A stretch of DNA of 64,000 nucleotides, taken from Arthrobacter sp. TMP15. GTDB lineage: Bacteria; Actinomycetota; Actinomycetes; Actinomycetales; Micrococcaceae. Shown here in pieces: positions 8,979 through 15,862 of this stretch. The notes under the pieces were generated by a model, which did no database searches, was not told the origin of the DNA, and was given only the letters and a program-made list of their open reading frames with translations. The position numbers and the translations under genes were made by a program. Positions within the stretch are counted from its first letter, which is position 1, and each line of letters starts with the position of its first letter. Where the stretch lies: assembly GCF_039529835.1 (NCBI RefSeq), contig NZ_CP154262.1, positions 372,001-436,000 of the forward strand, in the 5' to 3' direction.

Positions 8979-9448
8979 TGCAGAAGCTAACAGCGATTCT
9001 CACGGTCTCTGCCGTCCGCTTGCTGGGGGCAGGGTGTTCACCAGACCACCCTTGGCAACGTGACTCGCAGCCCTGCATGCCCCCGCCATTGTTCCTGAGC
9101 ACGGACACGGCCAGCCCCGGCGATCCCGTCACCATCTCCGCAAATGATGCAACCTGTGATCCCCAATACGGCGAAGGTGCACAGGTGAAGGTTGAGGTTT
9201 TTGACAGCGTGGGGAACTTGGTTTGGGACCGTAAAGCTCCCATGAACGACGCCGGCGGGTTCACTTATCGCTTTGAAGTGCCGGATTCTGCCGTCCCCGG
9301 CACTTGGCTCGTTTCGGCAGCTCCGCATGATCTGGACTGGTGTGATGACACCGGGAAAAACAATCGAGTAGGCCTTGATCTGCGCAGTGAGACTATTCAG
9401 CGGGTTTCCTGCGCACTGCGAGCACTGGAGCTCGTGGTGACTCCCTGA
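8975..9448 (+). CDS. Small secreted lipoprotein
   Basis: Predicted lipoprotein of 157 residues, unknown function. The signal sequence ends in lipobox LGAGC (cysteine at residue 21), followed by DHPWQRDSQPCMPPP and a beta-rich domain resembling an Ig-like or bacterial 'expansion' fold (TASPGDPVTISANDATCDP, VKVEVFDSVGNLVWD, PGTWLVSAAPHD). Four cysteines in the mature part may form disulfides. The ATG overlaps the pseudogene stop as ATGA, so translation was once coupled to the now broken gene. Whether it is still well expressed is unclear. A second ATG follows directly at 8978. Confidence 0.65.
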   Translation: MMQKLTAILTVSAVRLLGAGCSPDHPWQRDSQPCMPPPLFLSTDTASPGDPVTISANDATCDPQYGEGAQVKVEVFDSVGNLVWDRKAPMNDAGGFTYRFEVPDSAVPGTWLVSAAPHDLDWCDDTGKNNRVGLDLRSETIQRVSCALRALELVVTP

Positions 9449-9488
9449 CACATTGGCATTCCCCGGCGCAGTGTTTTCGGCAGCGGAG

Positions 9489-9983
9489 CTACCGGTGTCC
9501 GCTGAAAAAGTCCTTCAACAGAGCTGCACACTCGTCCTCACGCACCCCCGGGAACACTTCAACCCAGTGATTTAGGCGACGTTCACGTAACACGTCGAAG
9601 ACGGATCCTGCTGCGCCAGCTTTTTCATCCCAGGCACCAAAAACCACGCGCGGCACCCTCGCCAAGACAATCGCCCCGGCGCACATGGCGCACGGCTCCA
9701 AGGTGACCACCAAGGTGCAATCGGCCAGCCGCCACGACTCCAATTTCGCCGCAGCTTCACGGATTGCGAGCACCTCGGCATGAGCTGTGGGGTCTCCATG
9801 TGCTTCACGTTCGTTACGCCCCAAACCCAGGATTTCGCCGTCGGGCCCCAAGACGACAGCCCCTATCGGCACATCCGCTGTCTCCAAAGCCAGCCGTGCT
9901 TGGGCAAGGGCAAGGTCCATCCAACGGGCATGTAAAGCCGTGGTGGATATCTCGATTGGGTGAGGTTTCGCTGTGTTGGGCAC
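9489..9983 (-). CDS. tadA: tRNA-specific adenosine deaminase TadA
   Basis: Zinc enzyme that converts adenosine-34 to inosine in the wobble position of tRNA-Arg(ACG), allowing CGU/CGC/CGA reading; 164 residues. Seen: the HAE motif (PTAHAEVLAIREA), holding the zinc histidine and the proton-shuttle glutamate, and the second zinc motif PCAMCAGAI; overall cytidine-deaminase fold order is intact. Its presumed substrate, tRNA-Arg(ACG), is encoded at 28442-28514. The GTG start lies six bases after a TACCAT box, which indicates a leaderless transcript; the promoter overlaps that of divergent upp. Confidence 0.95.
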   Translation of the reverse strand: MPNTAKPHPIEISTTALHARWMDLALAQARLALETADVPIGAVVLGPDGEILGLGRNEREAHGDPTAHAEVLAIREAAAKLESWRLADCTLVVTLEPCAMCAGAIVLARVPRVVFGAWDEKAGAAGSVFDVLRERRLNHWVEVFPGVREDECAALLKDFFSGHR

Positions 9984-10005
9984 GGCTCAATGGTAGCTTT
10001 TATTC
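9984..10005. promoter_or_regulatory. Overlapping divergent leaderless promoters of tadA and upp
   Basis: Only 22 bases separate the two start codons. For upp (+), TAGCTT at 9994-9999 is followed by six bases and the ATG at 10006. For tadA (-), TACCAT (complement of 9990-9995) is followed by six bases and the GTG at 9983. The two boxes share bases 9994-9995. Both fit the actinobacterial TANNNT -10 element with transcription starting at the start codon. Each -35 region would fall inside the other gene's first codons. No SD is possible for either gene. Confidence 0.7.
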
Positions 10006-10644
10006 ATGCGCGTACTGGTTGCGGATCATCCGCTTATTGCCCACAAGTTGACGGTCCTTCGAGACAAGAACACTCCGTCACCCGTTTTTCGTCAGCTCAC
10101 CGAGGAATTGGTGACCCTGCTGGCCTACGAAGCCACTCGGGGAGTGCGGGTGGAGCCGGTCAATATTGAGACGCCTGTAACCTCCACAGTTGGCATTGGT
10201 TTGGCCAAGCCAACGCCCCTTGTTGTACCAATTCTGCGTGCCGGTCTTGGCATGCTTGAGGGCATGACCCGTCTGCTGCCCACAGCCGAAGTGGGCTTCT
10301 TGGGCATGGCGCGCAATGAGGAAACACTCGAGGCCATCACGTACGCCGAACGCCTCCCCGAAGACCTCACCGGTCGTCAGGTCTACGTTCTTGATCCGAT
10401 GTTGGCCACCGGCGGCACCCTGATCGAGGCGTTCAAGTTCCTCTTTGACCGTGGAGCTGCGGACATCACCTGCATCTGCTTGCTCGCCGCACCCGAAGGA
10501 CTGGCTAAGTTGGAAGCCGCCCATGGTGGTCGCGACAACGTCCACGTAGTTTTGGCTTCGATTGACGAAGGCCTTGACGAAAATTCATACATTGTGCCCG
10601 GTCTTGGCGACGCCGGTGACCGTCTCTACGGAGTCGTGGATTAG
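10006..10644 (+). CDS. upp: Uracil phosphoribosyltransferase
   Basis: Pyrimidine salvage enzyme joining uracil and PRPP to give UMP; 212 residues, the usual family length. Seen: N-terminal [17 protein letters not shown], the basic/flexible region, the PRPP-binding loop [17 protein letters not shown] and the uracil-binding C-terminus ending [16 protein letters not shown]. All conserved parts are present. The start is leaderless (see the preceding promoter entry). It ends just before a long perfect palindrome shared with a convergent gene. Confidence 0.97.
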   Translation: MRVLVADHPLIAHKLTVLRDKNTPSPVFRQLTEELVTLLAYEATRGVRVEPVNIETPVTSTVGIGLAKPTPLVVPILRAGLGMLEGMTRLLPTAEVGFLGMARNEETLEAITYAERLPEDLTGRQVYVLDPMLATGGTLIEAFKFLFDRGAADITCICLLAAPEGLAKLEAAHGGRDNVHVVLASIDEGLDENSYIVPGLGDAGDRLYGVVD

Positions 10645-10665
10645 TCCACATTCCTGCTCCGGATG

Positions 10666-10735
10666 AAAAAAGCCGCCGGTTGCGGTTTCGGCCACCGCGC
10701 GCGCGGTGGCCGAAACCGCAACCGGCGGCTTTTTT
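10666..10735. terminator. 70-bp perfect palindrome acting as bidirectional terminator
   Basis: Two 35-base arms (10666-10700 and 10701-10735) are exact reverse complements with no spacer; the outer six bases of each arm are A6 and T6. It separates the convergent upp and SLT-type genes and would terminate from either side. The core AGCCGCCGGTTGCGGTTTCG is far longer than a normal intrinsic terminator needs. Confidence 0.9.
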
Positions 10736-10763
10736 CGTGTGGGGGTCTGGAAACGACTGAAGC

Positions 10764-11474
10764 CTAGTACCAGCCCACTGCGTTTGAGTGTCCCCATGCG
10801 GCACACGGGGACCCATAGCGCGCTTGGATGTAGCCAAGTCCCCAACGGATCTGGGTTTGGTAGTTACTGGCCCAGTCGCTGCCGGTGCTGTCCATTTTAT
10901 TTGCCGGCAACGACTGTGCGATGCCGTAGGCGCCACTGGAAGCGTTTTCCGCGGATGTCAGCCAACTTGATTCGCGTTCCCAGAGTTGGGTCAGGCAGCT
11001 CATCTGATCGGCACCCCAGCCAAAGGAGCCCAGCTGACCTGAAGCGTAAGACTGGGCGGCTGCGGGGTCATCCACCGGAGCAGGAGCCGCTGTTGGCGAG
11101 GCCGCCGGCTCCTTCTCCGCCTTCCCTGTTGCCTCTGTCTTAACGTCATTGGCTTGGGCCTTAAGCGCGGCTCCGGATGGCGTTGCGGAAGTGCTTGAGC
11201 TGATGTTCAGGTCTGAGAAACTGATGGCTGCATCCAGCGGGGCAGAAACCGATGGTGCTGGCGTGGAGTTGCTTGCTGATGAAACTACACCGGCCAGGTT
11301 CTGTCCACCAGGCGTTGCTGCTCCCACTTGTTGGGCGACGGCGCCACCGGCCAAGACCGCGCCAAGAACAGCCACAGCAGCCATGTATTTGGCTGTGGCG
11401 CTCACCGCGGAAACCGCGGAAACTGGGCGCTTTGATTCGGCGCGGCGACGGCCGCGCTGCGGTGCAGCAGACAT
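10764..11474 (-). CDS. Secreted SLT-type (lytic transglycosylase-like) cell-wall protein
   Basis: Exported protein of 236 residues. A long, basic N-terminus (MSAAPQRGRRRAESKRP) precedes a hydrophobic segment and VAQQVGAATPGG, where cleavage is likely; then a low-complexity Ala/Ser/Thr/Pro linker to about residue 135; then an SLT/goose-lysozyme-like domain: MSCLTQLWERESSW with a candidate catalytic Glu, SGAYGIAQSLPANKM, QIRWGLGYIQARYGSPCAAW. Two cysteines flank the domain. Family knowledge: such proteins cleave or remodel peptidoglycan. A probable c-di-AMP riboswitch occupies its leader, a known arrangement for actinobacterial cell-wall hydrolases. RBS GAGAGG lies seven bases before the ATG. 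Confidence 0.85.
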   Translation of the reverse strand: MSAAPQRGRRRAESKRPVSAVSAVSATAKYMAAVAVLGAVLAGGAVAQQVGAATPGGQNLAGVVSSASNSTPAPSVSAPLDAAISFSDLNISSSTSATPSGAALKAQANDVKTEATGKAEKEPAASPTAAPAPVDDPAAAQSYASGQLGSFGWGADQMSCLTQLWERESSWLTSAENASSGAYGIAQSLPANKMDSTGSDWASNYQTQIRWGLGYIQARYGSPCAAWGHSNAVGWY

Positions 11475-11486
11475 GTTGGAGCCTCT

Positions 11487-11690
11487 CTACGCCTGCGAGG
11501 TGAGCTGTCGGGAACGGACTAGAGAATCCGGCCGCGCAGTGCCCAGACGCAAATTTTCAATGCTGCTAGCACCGCGCTGGCTTAACCCCAAGGGCTGCCA
11601 TATGGGTAAGGGCCCGAAAAAATTGGGTTCCCCGTCTCTGCCATTGATTAGTGGAGGGAAATGGGCGGCGGCAGAGCTCGGCGAACCGTC
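11487..11690 (-). ncRNA. Probable c-di-AMP riboswitch (ydaO/yuaA type)
   Basis: In the 5' leader of the SLT-type gene. Read on the minus strand it shows, in order, GGTTCGCCGAGCTCTGCC, then ACGGGGAACCCAAT followed by a T-run and GGGCC, then near the 3' end CCCGACAGCTCACCTCGCAG before GCGT. These match, in order and spacing, the conserved blocks I know for the ydaO class (GGGGAACCCA ... CCGACAGCUNACCUCG ... GGC). The class binds c-di-AMP and in actinobacteria turns off cell-wall hydrolase genes. The RBS GAGAGG lies just 3' of the last conserved block. Boundaries are approximate; recognised by eye, not by covariance model. Confidence 0.75.
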
Positions 11691-11879
11691 CATCAGTGCC
11701 AAGAGCCAAAGTCGGCTCGGCGGGCACTTTAGTGAGCGTAACGGAAACGAGACGCTAGTGTCACATTTTGGTAACGACCATTGTATTAGGGTGAGCAATT
11801 CGTCATTTACTTAGCAATGCTAACGATCTATGCTTAAGGCAGGTATTACTTACCCTTTTCTTTAGGCAGTTGAACATCA

Positions 11880-12410
11880 ATGACAGGACCAATCACAACA
11901 AGATCGACAACAAAAAGTTTGCCCCCGGGCGCTGATGTGCCCAGTATCTCGGGGGAAGCGGGGATGCCCGGGTACGCGCCATATGAATGGCGGGGCATCG
12001 GCGCAGGGCCGCTGGCTGCCGAACTGCGGATCGCCGTCATGCGGACCTCAAGGCGATTGCGGGCGGAGGCAGCCTCGGAGGAAATTAGCCCCGGACAGTA
12101 CTCGGTTCTCGCCGCAGTCATGGGTGGCGCCCAGACGGTGGGACAGCTTGCCGCTGCGGAGCAGATTCAGGCCCCTTCGATGACGCGGATCGTCAATGCG
12201 TTAACCGCGGCCGAATTTGTGAGCCGACAAGAAAATCCGTTGGACAAGCGGCAAGTGTTGGTGAAGATCACTGATTCAGGTTCCACGGCCTTGCTACGTG
12301 CACGCTCCAAGCGGACGGCCTGGTTGGCTCAGCGAGTAGCTGCCCTGACCGCCCAGGAACGACAGACATTGCATGAGGCGGCACTGATTCTTCAGGAGAT
12401 GAGCGCATAG
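11880..12410 (+). CDS. MarR-family transcriptional regulator
   Basis: Winged-helix regulator of 176 residues. After a non-conserved N-terminal 45 residues comes the MarR fold: ELRIAVMRTSRRLRAE, ISPGQYSVLAAV, VGQLAAAEQIQAPSMTRIVNAL (recognition helix), the wing ENPLDKRQVLVKITDSG, and a C-terminal dimerisation helix. MarR proteins generally repress an adjacent efflux gene and are released by ligands. The MFS gene starts on the very next base after its stop, which fits that model. The ATG at 11880 has only a weak AGG upstream; a GTG or ATG further in could be used, but no better ribosome site is seen. Confidence 0.88.
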   Translation: MTGPITTRSTTKSLPPGADVPSISGEAGMPGYAPYEWRGIGAGPLAAELRIAVMRTSRRLRAEAASEEISPGQYSVLAAVMGGAQTVGQLAAAEQIQAPSMTRIVNALTAAEFVSRQENPLDKRQVLVKITDSGSTALLRARSKRTAWLAQRVAALTAQERQTLHEAALILQEMSA

Positions 12411-13685
12411 ATGAGTTCGATGTTTCGAGCGCTCAAAGTTTTCAATTACCGGCTCTGGGTCACGGGTGCACTTGTTTCCAACATTGGAACGTGGATGCAG
12501 CGCGTGGCCCAGGACTGGTTGGTGCTGACGATTCTGACCAATAACTCTGGAACTGCCGCAGGGATCACAACCGGTCTTCAGTTCCTTCCCATCGTCTTTT
12601 TAGGCCCCTATGCGGGGCTGCTGGGTGACAGGGTCAACAAACGTAAGCTGCTGCTGATCACCCAAACAGGCATGGGTGTGTGTGCTTTTTTGTTGGGTAT
12701 ATTAGTTGTCACGAACACCGTGGAACTCTGGCACGTGTATGTTCTGGCCCTCTTACTGGGTGTGGCCAGCGCCTTTGACGCACCGTCACGGCAAGCATTC
12801 GTCTCTGAGGTGGTCGCTAAAGAGGACGTGCCCAACGCCGTCGCACTTAATAGCGCTTCCTTCAACTTGGCCCGCCTTGCCGGCCCTGGCGTAGCGGGAC
12901 TTGTTATTGCCCTTGTGGGAACGGGCCCGGCCTTCCTGATTAATGGTGCCAGCTTCGTAGCAGTGATTTTTTCGCTGTGGAGAATGCGCACCAACGAACT
13001 AGTTCCGCCAACCCGCCTACCCCGCGCCAAAGGGCAGATTCGCGAGGGGCTGGCGTATATTCGCCAACGCCCCGATCTAATGATGATCATGGTGCTGGTG
13101 TTTATGGTGGGCACGTTCGGGATGAACTTCCAGATCATCAATGCACTGATGGCCACCACGGTGTTCGACTTGGGGCCGGGGGAGTATGGGCTACTGGGGT
13201 CCGTGATGGCCGTAGGGACGCTTGCCGCGGCTCTGCTGGCTGCGCGGCGCAGGACCATGCGGATGCTTTACATTGTGGGCGGCGCGCTGGCCTTCGGGGT
13301 GACTGTGGGTGTGTCAGCGCTCATGCCGAGCTTCTTCCTGTATGCCGTGGCTCTGGTGTTTGTGGGATTGACGTCGTTGACGTTTATGAATGCGTGCAAC
13401 ACCACTGTTCAACTAAGCACGGATTCGGTCATGCGCGGACGAGTCCTTGCCGTGTACATGGTGGTGCTGCAAGGGGGGACGCCCATTGGAGCCCCTCTAG
13501 TGGGCTGGATTGCCACAGAGTTCGGAGTCCGGTGGTCGCTAGGTATGGCGGCAGTGGTTGCTGTTCTTTCGGGTCTTATCGCTTTGATCATGATGAACAG
13601 GCGCAACAGCATCCGGCTGCGTGATCAGGTCAAGGCGCTTCGTCCGTCCTTCATGGTGCGCGGTCTGCGCCGCTCGGCACGTTAA
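12411..13685 (+). CDS. MFS transporter (EntS/MFS_3-like)
   Basis: Integral membrane exporter of 424 residues with about twelve hydrophobic segments. Seen: WVTGALVSNIGTWMQRVAQDWLVL at the N-terminus, the MFS signature loop GDRVNKRKLLLITQ between segments 2 and 3, and SAFDAPSRQAFVSEVV typical of the MFS_3 (enterobactin-exporter-like) group. The ATG abuts the stop codon of the MarR regulator (zero gap), so the two form an operon. Substrate unknown; drug or siderophore export are family options. The end is followed by a short inverted repeat (CGCTCC ... GGAGCG, 13700-13728) without a T-run. Confidence 0.92.
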   Translation: MSSMFRALKVFNYRLWVTGALVSNIGTWMQRVAQDWLVLTILTNNSGTAAGITTGLQFLPIVFLGPYAGLLGDRVNKRKLLLITQTGMGVCAFLLGILVVTNTVELWHVYVLALLLGVASAFDAPSRQAFVSEVVAKEDVPNAVALNSASFNLARLAGPGVAGLVIALVGTGPAFLINGASFVAVIFSLWRMRTNELVPPTRLPRAKGQIREGLAYIRQRPDLMMIMVLVFMVGTFGMNFQIINALMATTVFDLGPGEYGLLGSVMAVGTLAAALLAARRRTMRMLYIVGGALAFGVTVGVSALMPSFFLYAVALVFVGLTSLTFMNACNTTVQLSTDSVMRGRVLAVYMVVLQGGTPIGAPLVGWIATEFGVRWSLGMAAVVAVLSGLIALIMMNRRNSIRLRDQVKALRPSFMVRGLRRSAR

Positions 13686-14368
13686 TTGCCCACAACGGAC
13701 GCTCCCTCAGCGGCACCCTTAAGGAGCGTAGGGGGTGATGAAGTGAACGACTGTTGACTATGCGGTGAATAATTCGCCGCAAAGTTTGACAGATTGCCGG
13801 ACATCTTGGGGAACTTGCTGAACCCAGTCCAAAAGGACCATTCCGCACTCCTGAACACATCCAATATAAAACGCGTTTTTGCAGAATTTAAAACACGAAA
13901 ATATACTTTTCGCATACTTATGTTCGTCAAAAGTTGCTATTTTTCATTCGAATGAGAGGAAATCGACAGTGTTGCGTTCATCACAATGCTCTTCGGCATC
14001 TCATATTATGGACATTTAGGGCCTATGTTACTTGCAAGTTTGCTTTGTTACGTAGGACACTGGCAGGTGTGAACACCCATTCAGAGACTTGTGCAGCTTC
14101 AGAGACTTGTGCAGCCGCTACAACGCTCCGCCTTGGAGCGACAGGACGGTTTCTGTGTGGTTGTCGAATGCAGGCTTAACCCACCACCCTGGACGCCGCG
14201 CAATCTAGACAGCAACGTAGAGACAGCAATGTAGATACAGCAAAAAGTGGCAGTTACCAGTCTTGGCTCATGAGCCCGCCCTCAGGACAGGGCAGCGAAG
14301 GTTCTGGATCCTCAGAACCAATGGAAGCATTCGCGCCGTTGAGTACGGCCCTACACATAGGTAGTTCA
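13686..14368. other. 680-base intergenic region, AT-rich part with small tandem repeats
   Basis: No convincing gene. It contains the inverted repeat CGCTCC/GGAGCG (13700-13728), an AT-rich stretch at about 13860-13960, two exact 18-base tandem copies of TTCAGAGACTTGTGCAGC (14080-14097 and 14098-14115), and imperfect 14-base repeats around TAGACAGCAACG (about 14206-14240). The AT-rich part probably holds the promoter of the winged-helix gene downstream. Small ORFs here have no ribosome sites. Confidence 0.6.
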
Positions 14369-15217
14369 ATGTCAGTAGCATCCGGATACGTCCACATCTC
14401 CGTACGAAATGCCGCTAAAGCGGTAGCCCGCAATTCCGGACCCGCCACAACGGCCCGTCCCACGAATCTAGAACATCCCGGTTATGCGAACAGCTACCGG
14501 TCCGAGACCAGCACATCACCGGCGCGTCTCCACGCTGTTCCCGGGATGGACAGCAACCCCATGACTGCGCCCACCGCCGTCATTGCAGGGGCAAGTGCGG
14601 ACAAACTCCGCGGAGTCAGCCCGGATAACGTAGCCCGCGGATTCGTTCTCTACGTGGGAGTTGACGAGGACACTGCAGCAGCAGCCGGAACGTCCTTGGC
14701 CAAGCTTGCCCAAGACATCCGCGCATACGCCCAAAGCATTGTCCCACAAGCCCAGAGCTACGCAGCGGTGGCCATTGCGCCGTCGGATGCTGTTGGAACC
14801 GCACTGGATGTTGTGCGTTCAACATTCGGGGACCCCACTGTGGCCTCCCGCCAACGCCAAGAAGCAATCAGGATTCCCGCCGCCGAACAACGGCCCACCG
14901 GAGTGCTGATTGACCTGGCTCGCCGTGAAGTCCACCTTGACGGCGAGACACTGAATTTGACGTTCAAAGAATTTGAATTGCTCAACTATTTGGTTGAAAA
15001 CGGGACCCGTACAGTAGGCCGCGACGAGCTCCTCGGCGGTCTGTGGAGCAACGCCGACGAGGTCCCCAACGAGCGCACCATTGACGTTCACATCCGCCGA
15101 CTGCGTTCCAAATTGGGACGGCTGGCAAACACGGTCCGCACGGTCCGAGGCGAAGGCTACCGCTTCTACGAGCACCCCGAAGTGGTTGTCTGGGCCGCCC
15201 CGGAATACTCGATCTAG
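14369..15217 (+). CDS. Winged-helix (OmpR-type) DNA-binding protein without a recognisable receiver domain
   Basis: Regulator of 282 residues. The C-terminal 105 residues are a clear Trans_reg_C domain: VLIDLARREVHLDGETLNLT, FKEFELLNYLVENG, TVGRDELLGGLW, NERTIDVHIRRLRSKLG, VRGEGYRFYEHP. The preceding part (about 75-180; GFVLYVGVDEDTAAAAGTSL, SYAAVAIAPSDAVGTALDVV) is not a CheY-like receiver: no acidic pocket or phosphoacceptor Asp is visible. The first 60 residues are Ser/Ala-rich. I chose the ATG at 14369 (MSVASGYVHISV), with AGG about eight bases upstream; ATGs at 14270 and 14321 are in frame but poorly placed. No cognate kinase adjoins it. Confidence 0.8.
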   Translation: MSVASGYVHISVRNAAKAVARNSGPATTARPTNLEHPGYANSYRSETSTSPARLHAVPGMDSNPMTAPTAVIAGASADKLRGVSPDNVARGFVLYVGVDEDTAAAAGTSLAKLAQDIRAYAQSIVPQAQSYAAVAIAPSDAVGTALDVVRSTFGDPTVASRQRQEAIRIPAAEQRPTGVLIDLARREVHLDGETLNLTFKEFELLNYLVENGTRTVGRDELLGGLWSNADEVPNERTIDVHIRRLRSKLGRLANTVRTVRGEGYRFYEHPEVVVWAAPEYSI

Positions 15218-15307
15218 CGTACCGGCGCTCTCTTGCGCCGCGGGATTTTGGAGATACGACGGCGGTTCCCCAGACTAGGGCCGTCGTCGTACTTCCTTAA
15301 GAGTCAC

Positions 15308-15319
15308 TAAACTGTGGGG
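15308..15319 (+). promoter_or_regulatory. -10 box and spacer of the leaderless sixA-like gene
   Basis: TAAACT at 15308-15313 followed by six bases and the ATG at 15320, the TANNNT-N6-start pattern seen also at tadA, upp, padR and others in this window. Confidence 0.55.
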
Positions 15320-15841
15320 ATGAGCGAACACCACATTAAACGGCTGATCCTGATGCGCCATGCGAAGGCGGCATTCCCGCTCGGTGTGGAGGATCATGAC
15401 AGGCCACTGGCACAGCGTGGCCACACTGAAGCACCATTGGCGGGTAAATGGCTCGTTGACCATGAGGTGGAACCGGATTTTATCCTGTGTTCCTCGGCTC
15501 TGCGCACTAGACAGACCTGCACGTGGGTATGCCAGCAACTAGGCGATAAGGCCCCAACGCCTAAGTTGGAGAGCGGACTTTACGCTGCCGGAGCCACGCA
15601 GATGCTCTCTGTTATCAACCACGTCCCGGAAACCGTGAAGACTCTCATGGTGATCAGCCACATGCCAGGTATCCAATCGCTGGCCCTGCGGTTGGCTTCG
15701 CGTGAATCAGACCAGGACGCGTACATGGACCTGGCCTCCGGGTTTCCCACCAGCGCTTTCGCCGTTTTTGAACAGGCGGGGGACTGGGCCACCCTAGATG
15801 GGCAGGACGCCCTGCTGAAAAACTTTGTGGTGCCCCGGTAG
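15320..15841 (+). CDS. SixA-like histidine phosphatase
   Basis: Phosphoglycerate-mutase-superfamily phosphatase of 173 residues. Seen: the catalytic RHAK motif (LILMRHAKAAFP), LAQRGHTEAPLAG, the conserved ILCSSALRTRQT and the second catalytic histidine in VISHMPGIQSL. Family knowledge: SixA removes phosphate from histidine on phosphotransfer domains; many actinobacterial members have unknown substrates. A GTG six bases earlier (15314) is an alternative start, but the ATG fits a leaderless transcript. It ends 22 bases before the convergent YhgE gene. Confidence 0.88.
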   Translation: MSEHHIKRLILMRHAKAAFPLGVEDHDRPLAQRGHTEAPLAGKWLVDHEVEPDFILCSSALRTRQTCTWVCQQLGDKAPTPKLESGLYAAGATQMLSVINHVPETVKTLMVISHMPGIQSLALRLASRESDQDAYMDLASGFPTSAFAVFEQAGDWATLDGQDALLKNFVVPR

Positions 15842-15862
15842 ATCTGGATTGCCCGGGCTGGA

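Noticed and set aside
13682-13930. Minus-strand ORF of 82 codons
   Set aside because: Covers the end of the MFS gene and its downstream inverted repeat; no ribosome site and no recognisable domain.
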